64,000 nt of DNA from Tigriopus japonicus (lineage: Eukaryota; Arthropoda; Copepoda; Harpacticoida; Harpacticidae): the NCBI GenBank assembly GCA_010645155.1, contig JAAGOF010000300.1, positions 247,246 to 311,245 on the forward strand, in the 5' to 3' direction. This document shows, piece by piece, positions 20,114 to 31,349 of the stretch. Each line of letters starts with the position of its first letter. Position 1 is the first letter of the stretch. Under the pieces are notes generated by a model, which worked only from the letters and a program-made list of their open reading frames with translations, was not told the origin of the DNA and did no database searches. The translations under genes and the position numbers were made by a program.

Positions 20114-22437
20114 CTAGATTTTCTGAACTGTTTTGGAACTAGAATTGTCCACTCCTCTAGGTCCTCCATAATGTCCTTTAACGGGATGAGAATCTAACGT
20201 CTGAAGAAACTTGTCTAGCATTGGACTGGCTTGCAACATAGAGTCCTTAGTGGCATTCACGGCAGGTTGAGACGAAGACCTGACAATTCCATTGGATTTA
20301 CTCATCCTTGGATTCTCCCTGGGTATAACCTGATGAAAAAGTAGTGTTGTGTTTAGACGTGAGTGGAGAGTGACGTCAAAATGACAAGTTCTTACCTTTG
20401 ACTTGCTTTCAATGACTGATTGGTCATTAGAGTCTTTCAATAATCCTCCGGCAGGTAAAGGGGATTCTAAAATTCATATCAAAAGAGGTTCTCATTAATA
20501 GAAGTGCCATTCACCTTCAAGGGACCTTTTGTGACACTTACTGCCTGCAACAGTTGCATTGGAATCGGATGGCCCATCTTTGGCCTTCTTGCCCGTCTTC
20601 TTGTTGATCACCTTAGCAGTGGTAACTTTATTCGGCAATAACTGATTATTTGCATTCATCCTCGATGGAATTTGCATAAATTGTTCAGGAGTCTCCAAAA
20701 GACTGGTGCGAACCTCCCGAGGTGTCTTATTATCCATGGAGGGACTTCCCAACAGAGAGGTCATCATTGGCACCTTCTGCAATGACTTGGGCGAGTACGA
20801 ACACTCTGAAGGGGTTCTTGAGGGAGATGCTGACGAAAACGGCGTCAGCAGCATTGATTGAGCAGGATCAATACCTTGACGGAGGCACCGAAGACGATGC
20901 TTATGCCCTAAATAAAACAATGAAAAAAGACGTTGAAAGATACTGAATAGGTTGTGGTTCAGCTCCTTCTGACTGTACATACTGGACTATTCCTGTTTCG
21001 ACCTTTTTAGTCTTTGATTCGCGTCTCTAATGTCTTACCGGCTAAATGAGCGTGCAACTGATGTGATGAATTGACCGAGACTTGGCACACTTCACATCGA
21101 ATCTCGCCTCCATGACTTGTATTGCTTTCCACACTACCAGAGCTTTCCCCTCCACTGGCCACTCTCGCCACGCCCATCCCTTGGCAGGATGGAAGGGCGT
21201 GATGCAACGAACCCATTTGATAGGAAGCCTCGTCCGATGAATAAACTGGACTCGACAGAGAAGTGGGTTGAACCGGTGGTGGAGGTGGATAGATATGACC
21301 TTGACGAGTGGGAGGTAACATGACGTATTCCGGATGCGAACTAGTCGGGAACGAAGGTGGCTGATAGCCATTGTGGCGTGGAATCATCACAGAATAATTC
21401 GTTGTACCCATATCATGAGACCCTGGAGCTTGGGAATGGACCGAAAATGGAGGTGGATGATTCCCAAGGGACGAGTAGGAAGTAGCACTTAAGATGGACC
21501 CGGTCTCGGTTGATTTGCAATCTCCAAAGGAACTACCCAGGCCAGAGGTTAAAGTCGGGCTAGTCTGACCATAATGTCCCAAGGGCGGACCGGTGGGCCC
21601 GTACCCATAATGCGGAGACGGATGAAAGTAAGACGAGGAGGATGGCATCACGGGTGGGTAGCTTGTCTGCGGCACATTGGACGGCGGTAGATTAGGTGTG
21701 GGCATTATGTCTCCGGGTCGATTGGTAGGTCCGTTGATGACGAAGAACACGGGTCCCATCTTGTGAGTGCACGAGTGGAAGTTGCTTGGAACTACTTGAC
21801 TATTGGCCTCGAGTCCATTTGGAATCGGGTTGTATTGACTTTGCATAGGCTGACTGATAACCATGGGAGGTGGTTGACTTGGAGGGGAGGTTTCAAGAAC
21901 ATTGTTTTGAGCTGCAATTGGAAGGGCAAAACATCTTTAATAACAACATTGACGTTTGAGGAGCTTTTAAAGATAGTACAGGTTCTGATTGTCGAAAAAC
22001 GTAAGAGGAGTCCTTTATCTCGTGGCTGTTGATGACTAATGAGAGCAAGCGGTGAATGACACGATGAATGAAGTAACAGGATATTGAACTTACCGGTATC
22101 AATTGAGTACTTCAGGTAGTTGAATCGTTTCTGATGCTTCTTGCCACTGATATGAATCTTCACTTGCTTGCAAGAATTCAATTGAGTATTGCAAACCCGA
22201 CAGTAGTGGTTTAAATTGGACAAGTTTCTGTAAAAATAAGTCATACCCATGAGTTTTGATGGAATGAGACCACTTGATTCAATTCCCAAGGCCTTGTTGT
22301 GCTCACCGATTCGAATTTGGGGTGGGAAAAGGATCTAGAGCAAATATGCACTGACAATACACAACATTTCCGGACACTCGAAGGTTTTGAGGATCGTTTG
22401 ATGGACAAAAATGTCCATCTTGAACTTCCTCCTCCAT
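20114..22437 (-). CDS. Two-finger U1-type C2H2 zinc-finger protein (ZNF385-like), paralog A
   Basis: Six minus-strand exons (22437-22307, 22227-22094, 21911-21039, 20907-20542, 20466-20396, 20329-20114) join in frame to 596 aa. Finger 1 is C-x2-C-x12-H-x5-H (CRVCNTQLNSCKQVKIH, then KKH). Finger 2 has the same spacing (CEVCQVSVNSSHQLHAH, then HKH) and is split by intron 3. This U1/JAZ-type spacing is found in ZNF385 and ZNF346 proteins, which bind double-stranded RNA or DNA. Between the fingers lies a Pro/Ser/Gly-rich linker of about 280 residues. The C-terminus has a conserved patch (SPMLDKFLQTL, then KGHYGG) shared with paralog B. The start at 22437 is the only good ATG in the exon-1 frame, but an upstream exon cannot be excluded. 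The biological role is unknown. Confidence 0.85.
20371..20378. promoter_or_regulatory. Perfect CRE palindrome in zinc-finger paralog A intron 5
   Basis: TGACGTCA inside the 66-bp intron 20395-20330. Sequence match only. Confidence 0.25.
20944..21007. repeat. 64-bp exact direct repeat, copy 2, in intron 3 of paralog A
   Basis: Identical to 19692-19755. It takes up almost half of the 131-bp intron 21038-20908. No target duplication is obvious. Confidence 0.9.
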
Positions 22438-25165
22438 GTCTTCGTTGAAATCTCCGGACAAAATCCCTGAATGCAGACCGAATCCTACAATGTCGTCGTC
22501 GTTTTCGTCGTCGTCGTCTTCGTCATTGAAGAAGAAGACGATCACCCTCCACCAAAATCAGCCTCAATTCGAGTTCGAAGGCATCAGAACAATCGATCTA
22601 CGTAGAGGAGCCCATGATGCCTCTCTCTAGACTACCAGATCATCCACTCCTAACATGAACATGGTCGAGCATGGACAACCATTCGGTTTTCTCTTTCGAG
22701 CCTGCTGAACTAATACAATTTCCTCCCATCCTCGTCGGTGCGGTCGTTTCCTCACTTAAAGGCAAAAGTTTCCATCTGGCCTCACCAGCGAGACGAGTGT
22801 TTGGAAGGCCCCTTCATGCATGCATCCATCCGTCCTTCTTCCACACATCGTATTTAGTCCTGCCAGTATGCCTTCTCCCACCCCTCCGCCTATGGAAGCT
22901 CCTCGGGATTTCCCTCAAGTCAATGTATGTAGACGTATGTAGTGCCACTTGTATCTTCCAACCTAGTGCCTCCATCCATACTTCAGCAGTGCTAGCTTGA
23001 ACGTACATACCTCGGTCCAAAATCCGAATCACACACAGGTGAGCGAGAACGGACTTGTACACCTTGAAGAAGGCTGCTCCTACCAACCATACCACCATAC
23101 CACTCACTGACTGATTGATTGGCAGCAGAGCGAGGTTGTGAAAACTCGACCAAGACTCGCCGATGTTCAAGTTTGACAATATGGTCGACGAGGACGGGCA
23201 CGTAATTTTCATTGGTCATACTTTGGCAACCGCAAGTTTAATTATATCTGAGCCAGAACCAAGGCCCAGACAAATAATCGACTGTACTTGAAAACGAGAC
23301 GATTGAAGTTCAAAATGCTTCCTCATGGCCACTAAATGTGGAGTTAACAAACATCCAATAACACAAATAGCATTCATCGCTCTGAGATCAAGTATGACAG
23401 AACCGGCAAATAGCAAGCTGAGAATTTCAAGGAAACTTGTCAACCATGCCAGAAAAGTACCTGTACTGGGCATGTGCATACTACTATAATGGTTGAGAGG
23501 GCCAGCCAGATACGTTGGTTCGGTCCCCACAAGCACACTTCTTAGGTCTGACCTGGTCCGACTTCTCTGAGGAAAGTCAAGAACTAACGGTTTCATTACA
23601 TGCTAGCTCGAAGGAAGCTCTTAAGGTCCCTTCGAGTCTCCAACGTGATGGGACGTGTGCGTGTGCATGCGTGGAAAGTCAGGACATTCCACTCACACAC
23701 TCCCTCAATCACTCTCTCGATGGATGGACGGATGGATGAGTGTCGACGACCCAGAGTCCTCAAGAAACATGAATGAAAATTTGAACCGTTGGTTGGTAGC
23801 GGTCCGGTCGAGCACCAAAGCTTGAACATTCAAGCAGGTCGCGGTCGTCTTAAAAAGGCCTATTACAACCTCTGGTCATCATCCCATTTGCACCTGAGGC
23901 TATCAAGCACTCTTTATACGCACGCAACCACTTGCTTCTTCGACTTCGTACAAGATCTTTCCATTCCAATTCATCTACAGTACACATTTCGAAATTCAAA
24001 AGAACGACAACCACCACCACGATGACGAGGAGGAAGAGGATGATGATGGTCAAGGTGTCTCGCGTTCTCGCTTTTCCCTTCCTTGACTGCTTTATCATAA
24101 CTTGTTCCCGAGAATAATGAAGGGCTAAATGAACATGACCCGAATAATTCTTTCTAATGCTTGGACGAGTACAAGAGTTATCGCTATCAACGTGAATAGC
24201 CAAACCTTGAACAGGGAACGTATCCAGGAGTATGTACTATGATGATCAAATTTTGCTCGCTCTCTGCAAATTGACTTGCTGGGAAAACAATGCTCGGAGG
24301 GTCACATCAACAACTTCATAATCAGTATCCAGTTTGGCAGTCTCTCTTACGGAGTGCTCGTAATCCGTGTCACGAGAATTGACTTTGAAAATTCCTTGAA
24401 TTGGGACAAAAAAATCCGGGCTCTTGAGTGCAACGACGACAGCATTACGAGCAGGAGAGGCAGTAGTAGCCGCAGCAGCAAGAAGAAGAAGGGTGTTATG
24501 CGTTTTCTTCGTCCGTGTGTTCCTTGTATTCTCATGTGTAGATAGACTCCGATCACGTGTGATTCGAGTGGGCAAAAATCTTTCCAAATCCCTACTACCT
24601 ACATAGGTACATCGGTACTACATACAACGAACGACACGAACCAAGTAACAGAGACACGTAACTTGAGGCAAACACTTTGGGAAAAAAGGAAGCTCGGCCG
24701 ATCTCCTCGAGGATCCGAAGTGTCCGAGTCAAACGAGGAGTCCTCCACGGAAAGAAGCAGGAACGAGCGAGGAAAGACCAAAGGAGAACGAACGAACGAA
24801 CGAGGAGCTAGGTGAACACACTCGTCGCAGAAAACACACTCCTCGGACCGAAGACGACGGTGCCTAAGACGATCTATCTCGACCGAGTTCAGGCCTCCGA
24901 TATCATAAGTCAAGATGTGACTTGCCAGACGGAGGTAAAAACGCGCCGAGGATAAGTGCCATTTCTTGGGGGTGTCCATTTTTTGTGTTGTTCAACAACA
25001 AGTGTCGTGGGGAATCCTCGTGGAACGAACAGCAAGCACATTGGTTCAGTTTGGGTGGTGTTTGTGAGTGCTTCAGTCCTCTGTTTTGGTTCCATGAGCT
25101 CAAGAGATTCGTACCAGGCATGCTATGGGCACTTGGCGGATCATCGGTGTGGGTTCTGAGTTAGG
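22438..25165. other. Divergent intergenic region between zinc-finger paralog A and the sphingomyelinase gene
   Basis: It contains the 5' regions of both genes. Short open frames are present; a minus-strand frame at 23216-23596 has hydrophobic stretches but no recognisable family and no clear splice partners. Simple repeats include a GTC/TCG run near 22494-22522. I see no supported gene. Confidence 0.5.
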
Positions 25166-27097
25166 ATGCCTCGGATGAGGCCTCGTCAAGCCTGGGACAC
25201 CTCTTCTCACCATGCTATTCATATCATCCTTGGCTTGGTCCTCGTGCTGTCTGTGATCCCAGTTGTATTCGCGGATGAGTGGCAACCCTATCCTCAAACG
25301 GAAGACATTTATTGGGGTAAGTTGATTGACAAACATCGCAATACTTTCCCAGGAACAACCAGACAAATTGAAGGTCTTCCTCCCTCTTTTCGCCTCCACC
25401 TAACAATGGGAAGGAACAACACTCGTTTAATCCCTGTGAAAGATGACGCTTTAACGTCTTCAATAGGACAATAGAATTCCCGGAAAAAAATGAAGAACCA
25501 AGGACGTTGGTTGGCATAACCGCAAACAAGTCCTTGCTAATGCGATTATTTGTCGTCTTTCCATTTCAATTTGCAATTCATCTCTTCTGGTTGATTGCGT
25601 TGTGGGCGAACTGAACTTGATTTTGACGGAATCAAAAAGCGTAGCACCGCATTCTATGGTTTCGATGAAAAGCCCGATTTGCTGGCTAGGTTTGCTATAA
25701 TGAGCGGCTTTTTAGCACACACCAGCGATGCTAGTTATCCTTGAACTCATTTGTGAAGGCAGGAAGTCACGAAACGGCTTGTATCTTGAACCATTCCAGA
25801 AAGTTGACCGAAAGTTGCTCCTGAGCTAATAGATCAGGTTGTGAGGGAGGCTTCGGTAAGAGTGAAGATCAATCGGTACATACGGTTCTGAACTTAAGCA
25901 TACGAAAAGTGTAAGTGGAGAATTATTCGACAATGACTTATTAGCTACAATAATGGTATCTTCTTTTGTCTTTCAGAGTCCAAGAAGTTGAAGGTCTTAA
26001 ATTTGAACGCTTGGGGCCTCAATTGGCCGTGGTCACTCGATCGACGTGATAGATTTTTGGCCCTAAGAGAAATCATCGCCCTCAGTGACTATGACATCAT
26101 CCTACTCCAAGAAGTGTGGTTCAAAGAAGATTACAATGTTTTGCGCCACACTTTGCCATTTGTTACTTTCTTCGAGAGCTTCAACGTCGATTGCTCAGGG
26201 TTTTTGATCCCGATGGGCTGTTCAGGATTGATGATCTTGAGTCGACATCCAATTGAAGAAGTGGAATTTAAACCGTTCTCCAAGCGCGGGAGCTTCTGGA
26301 ATTTTGACGGAGAAATCTTGGTCTCTAAAGGGGTGGGGAGGGCTCGAGTGCGTTGGGAAGGCCTCTCGGTGGATGTTTTCACCACTCACTTTGTCTCATA
26401 CACGAACAACCCCAACAACGATAACTCAAATTATCGTTTCATCCAAGCTCTCGAAGCTGCACGGTATGTGGAGAGATCTAATGCCGACATCAAGCTCTTT
26501 GGTGGAGATCTCAATGCTTTGCCCCTCCGTGGTCGCAAACAACCGTACTCGATCTTGCGACGGGTTCTCAAGGACTCGTTACTCGATATTCATCCAGAGA
26601 CTTCATTTCACTCTTGGTTTGCCACATTCGGCAACATCAGAAATACATATACCCGTGAGGCCTTCCCCGAGCGGATCGACTACCTCATGTTCACGTCCAA
26701 CGAGAGACATGTCAAGATGCGAACCTCAGAATTTACCATGCCCATGTTCATGACGCGAAATCAAAAGAACGAGTTGGTCAGCCTCTCCGACCACGAGGCG
26801 CTTCATGTCATTTTTGACGTCCAAGTAGCAACCCAAGGAGTCGGATATGGGAGCCCTCTAGGTAGTTCTAGTAGTAGTAGAAGTAGTGGCAGTAGCAATA
26901 ATTATGGTGATCATTATCATCAGCATCCACTGCGGGCGGAGAAGCTCTTCTCGAGAAACCTTAGTATCCACAACGTTGGCAATCATCGCCAGGCCAGTGA
27001 CCATGGCCCAGACCAAAGCTACCACGAACCCACGCCCTCTCAATACGAGAACCATTTCAAAACGAACTTGACCCAAATTGTGGGCGACTACAAATAA
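25166..27097 (+). CDS. Neutral sphingomyelinase-like phosphodiesterase with N-terminal signal/anchor
   Basis: The family (SMPD2/bacterial sphingomyelinase, endonuclease-exonuclease-phosphatase fold) hydrolyses sphingomyelin to ceramide and phosphocholine. Exons 25166-25316 and 25977-27097 join in frame to 423 aa. Catalytic motifs are intact: LNLNAWGL near residue 60, LLQEVW with the metal-binding Glu near 96, GGDLNALP near 227, RIDYLMF near 285 and SDHEALH near 322. The N-terminus has a hydrophobic stretch (IILGLVLVLSVIPVVF, about 20-35) followed by DEW, looking like a signal peptide. The tail after about residue 335 is Ser/Asn/His-rich with no membrane segments, unlike mammalian SMPD2, which ends in two. 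It therefore looks secreted or lumenal rather than ER-anchored by its C-terminus; this is inference. It lies between the two zinc-finger paralogs. Confidence 0.85.
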
Positions 27098-28554
27098 CCA
27101 AGGGTTACTTCCATAAGTGAGAATTGTACCAAGCGCTCTCTCGGCGAGTGATCCAACAGTCAGCTAAATGTGATATCAGTCTTTATTTCCAATGTATCCC
27201 TTTCACCACGCACAGTCAGTGTGTGATGCCTTTGATCTCATACAGAGGTTTATTGTTTATTTGTTAATTCATTGTGAATTGTCGTTCATGCTCATTGACC
27301 TAATTTAACTTGCTTAGATCGACTTCGTTCATCTAATACTTCCATAACCAAAATGCCAGTCTGAAAGAAAGCAAATAGACGCTGTTGTTATAACTAGAAC
27401 TCTTTTCCCAAGTAGTTCGTTACTTTGGTCGAAAACGTACTTCATAGGCGAGCTGTCCAAATGCGCGAGATCGTTTTTTCTCGTCTAGAACATTTCACTA
27501 ACTGCATCCATAATTGGTCTGCTTAAAGCAGAAACCATGCGTGCGTGCGATCGTCCGTCGTTTTCTGTTCCATCCGTCTGTGCATAAGACGAAAAGGCCC
27601 CAAGAACGGGAGGTGCAATTTGATGTATGTGGCGGATGAGTTGGAAGCGAATGAAAGAAAGGAACTTATAGCAACCTAAGAGTGAGTCTAAATCCTTGGA
27701 TGGACGCCGTGTGGGCTCCAAACAAGCTATGTTAAATCGTGGGCCGAGTCCTCTTCCTTCAGGGATTTTCCGCATGCTTTTATCCCGCCTGAGTAGGTTT
27801 ACTATTTGCTCGCAGACTTCGACGAAAAAACAGTATCAAGTGGCCCGAACTAGAGACTGGAATGGCAGGAGAATCGAGATAGGTACGGGGCCTGTGGTTG
27901 TTACTCGATCCGAGTTCACGCAACGCGGAGTTATGTCGTTTTGCCAATTGGCTAGATTTCTCTCCACCGCGAGAAGCGACTCGAGCACTGCCATGGTTAT
28001 AGTATCTTTAAAGCCTACGGAAACGAAGGCCCGTTTGATCAAGAAGGACGGATAGACGAACGGATAGATGGATGGATGGATGGACGGCCATGTCCCTGGT
28101 TTGCCCTCCTTAGAAGTACAAGATGAAACCATGCATGCTTGCGTATGGAGCACGCATGTACGTACGTAGGTGCCTCGGAGAAGCATGGCAATGTGAACGT
28201 ACGTACGGATGAGATCGAGTGGGCTCACGTCTTGCGAGTCTATGCACGGGATAGGGTGTGAGTATGTGAGGCAGGTGAGGAAGGAGATCAACCACACTAG
28301 TGTGCCAGGTGGCCGTGGTGCGTCTTGCGTGTGTGTGTGTCTCTCTCTCTCTTTCTCTCTCATGCTTGGTAGTCAACTACCGTAATGCAAAGTGTTCATA
28401 TCTCCTCGTCGTATGTGCATTGCCCATTTCGCTGTGAAAAAGGGCCTTGAGAAGAGAAACTTGGTCTGATTCGGAGAATGTGCTTCTCGTAGAATTTGAC
28501 CCTTAGAGGCGTGCTACGAAGTGATCTTGGTTCCAAAGTTGTCCCAATTCCACC
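27098..28554. other. Intergenic region upstream of zinc-finger paralog B
   Basis: It contains a GGAT tetranucleotide run (about 28066-28084), ACGTACGTA palindromes near 28155-28206, and a GT/CT microsatellite at about 28328-28362. No coding exon could be supported. Confidence 0.5.
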
Positions 28555-31349
28555 ATGGAATCGAATGGACACATCGACTATCAGCCCTGTCAATGCCAGG
28601 GATTTCTCCAGCCCCTGTCAGGCCCTGGCACCTCAAACTCGGGCATTGGCTCGAATGCCAATGGTAGCAGCGGCAGCAGCAGCAGCAATAGTGGTAGCAA
28701 TCATGGAGGCAGCGGCAGTCACGCCATTGCCGGTTCAGGCATGGCAAATGGGTAAGAAGCAGCTAATCGTTTTGCCCATCACACGAAGAAGTTATGTATG
28801 TCCAATCGGGTTCATGAACAACCGTCCTAATGCCTTCTATTCTAAACATGGTTCCAGGTCAAACTTGGTGAACACACCATTGCCGCATTATTGCCGAGTG
28901 TGCAATATTCAACTGAACTCCTGCCGGCAAGCAAAAATACATTCCTCAGGAAAGAAACATCATAAGAGGCTGCAATGTATTCAACAATGCTGGGAAAAGA
29001 GTCGTAAGTTTTTTTGTGTCCTTGGAACAGATAATCGATGGTAGGAAAATGTTCACGTTTCGGGATCCTTAACCTTCCAGAAAAAGTGGAACAAACCCCA
29101 ACTTATCGGTTACAAGAAAATCCAAGCAATATAATGGGTCCTCCGATGGGATTCATCTCGTCACCTCCTCCGAACCCTCAAATGTTCCCAGCTTATAACC
29201 ATCCTTACCCAGGGGGCGCATTCGGAACCACCCCGAGCTTTGTCCCAGGGGCTGGATTGATGCCCTATCCCACCCCCAATATCCCGGTTTCATCATCGTG
29301 CCCTTCAGTAATCCCTGGGGCACATCCTCTCCCTGGTTATGCCCCTCAGCCTTTCTTTGGCTATCTACCCATGTCGACTCAACCAAATGTAGACTTGGCC
29401 CAACTACCAATGACCATGAATCCAGATGTGCTCAATCACCATCACATGATGGCGAACTGTCCCACGGGGCATACGAATCCAGGGTTTTTCATGGGCCATG
29501 GATCTTGTACTGGGGGTGCCAATTCTGGGGCCGAATCGAATCGTTCCTTTGGCGACACAAGCTCCCTCTTGAGCTCGGCTTCGTATTCGTCTTCTTCGTT
29601 GCATCCTGGATCAAAATATCCACAATATCTCGCGAGAGGACGAGAGAGCAGCAATGTTAGAGGATCGTATGGCAATGGAAGGAACTCCCTTGGTCGCAAC
29701 CAAGGTTACAACCCGGCTAACTGGATATCTAGCTCTCATCAATCTTTGTATATGAATCCAAAATCCGAAGAACGAGTCAACAACAATAATAGCAGCAGCA
29801 ACAACAACAACAACAACAATAGTAATAGTAATAACAACAACAGCAACAACAACAGCCACGGAAGTAACATGCGCATTGCTCCGATTCCACGAAAATCGAA
29901 CCAAGACTCGTCCGATTCGGGGGTGTTGAGCAATACTCCCATTCGTTGCGAAGTTTGCGCTGTCTCAGTCAATTCTTCAAATCAACTTCAAGCTCATCTG
30001 ACAGGTAGGACACATTTCTCGTGTTTTCTTGTCCTGGCTGTCATGATTTCATTTATCCACTCGAACTTGAATGAACAATAATGTTCTCGCAGAAAAAGTT
30101 ATTTTCAACCATTCATCACTCGTATTTTTAGGACAAAAACATCGAGTTCGAGCTGTTCGAAGGGGATTGAAGACCTCACAGGCCAAAGCTTCACCCAGTT
30201 CGTCTACGTTGACCTCATCTGGATCTGAATCTGAGGCTGGGGGTGGCTACAATCCTCGAACTAGAAGGTTATCTTCTGACATCCATCAAATGAAACCTCC
30301 CTTAGGCCATTCCACACGTCATCGAAGCCTCACCTTTGGCGGAGTTCGATCTGGTTTGAGTCGGCATCTGTCAAGTAGTTGCCTCTCCAATAATAGGAAC
30401 TCTCATCCCAGTCGACCTTACTTTTCGCTCCGGAAGGCATTTTCTCAGATCACCCTGAGCAAATCCCGTTCCTTGAGCTTGTTGCTGCAGGATTCTCGGC
30501 GGGATCAGGAATCCAGTTGGTCCTACGAGAGTCAAGAAGAAAGCAGTTTAAGCGAAGAGGATGATTATGAACGCCTTGAAGACCGTCAACACGACATTCG
30601 TGTCCAAGAAGAAAGCGAGGGTGAGGAACTCAATCGGATTGAACCCACCATTACCCTAGCTCCTAAAGACCTGTCATCCGGTAGGTTATGAAATTTGAGC
30701 ATATTCATGGCTTTGAACGTAGAACCAACTTGTTATCTTAATATCTCACAGATGAAGGAGCATGCCAAGTGGATCAGAAATGGATAATCAAGGGAGAACC
30801 CCGCTTGAAGGATTCGGAAATTCTAGACAACCCAGAATATCAAAAGCTCACGGTACGATTCGACGATTTCTGGACAGAAGGGACAAAATAATACGAGCAA
30901 GCATTCATTTATGATTAGCAAAATCAATGCCAAAGATGGGTTCTAGGAAGAGAAGTATACTTCCTTATAATCCACTCCAATCTACATTTCAGCAAAAACA
31001 ATCGAAGAAAGGAATGCTTCTCCGAAAAGGTCCTTCGAACAACAACAACAACAACAATAGTAACGACGGTCGGTCGAAAAACACCTGTTTTGTGGCAGCC
31101 AAGTCGTCCCTTAGAGAGATTCCCATGTTGAACATGTTTCTGCAGAGGCTTCATTCGCCTCAAACGCGAGGAAATTATGCAACGCATGGCACTCCCTCCC
31201 ACATCAGGAACGCCAATCTCCTGAGTTCCAAGTCGACTGGCAGATCAGGCAACTTTTCATTGAAAAAGTTGAATCTGACCTCACCCGACACTGTCCTCAA
31301 GGAGCACGCTTCTTTGGAAAGCGACGGCATGGAAGCATCACACTCTTAG
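28555..31349 (+). CDS. Two-finger U1-type C2H2 zinc-finger protein (ZNF385-like), paralog B
   Basis: Six exons (28555-28751, 28858-29003, 29081-30004, 30132-30680, 30752-30852, 30993-31349) join in frame to 757 aa. Finger 1 is CRVCNIQLNSCRQAKIH then KKH; finger 2 is CEVCAVSVNSSNQLQAH then QKH. Both have C-x2-C-x12-H-x5-H spacing, and finger 2 is split by intron 3 exactly as in paralog A. The five intron phases (2,1,1,1,0) equal those of paralog A. The linker is Pro/Ser/Gly-rich with a long Asn/Ser run near 29780-29865. The C-terminus repeats the paralog patch (IPMLNMFLQRL, then RGNYA). Paralog B is longer, mainly through Ser/Arg-rich exon 4 and the Asn runs. Predicted nucleic-acid binding, probably dsRNA, by family analogy only. 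Confidence 0.88.
29783..29866 (+). repeat. Asn/Ser-coding AAC/AAT/AGC microsatellite in paralog B
   Basis: About 28 codons, mostly AAC, AAT and AGC, give an Asn-rich stretch absent from paralog A. A second, shorter AAC run lies in the last exon near 31036-31060. Confidence 0.85.

Noticed and set aside
23216..23596. 126-codon minus-strand frame with hydrophobic segments
   Set aside because: No family is recognised, there is no convincing splice link or promoter, and its position between two divergent genes gives no support.
29739..29972. Poly-Leu frame on the minus strand
   Set aside because: It is the antisense of the Asn/Ser tract of zinc-finger paralog B.
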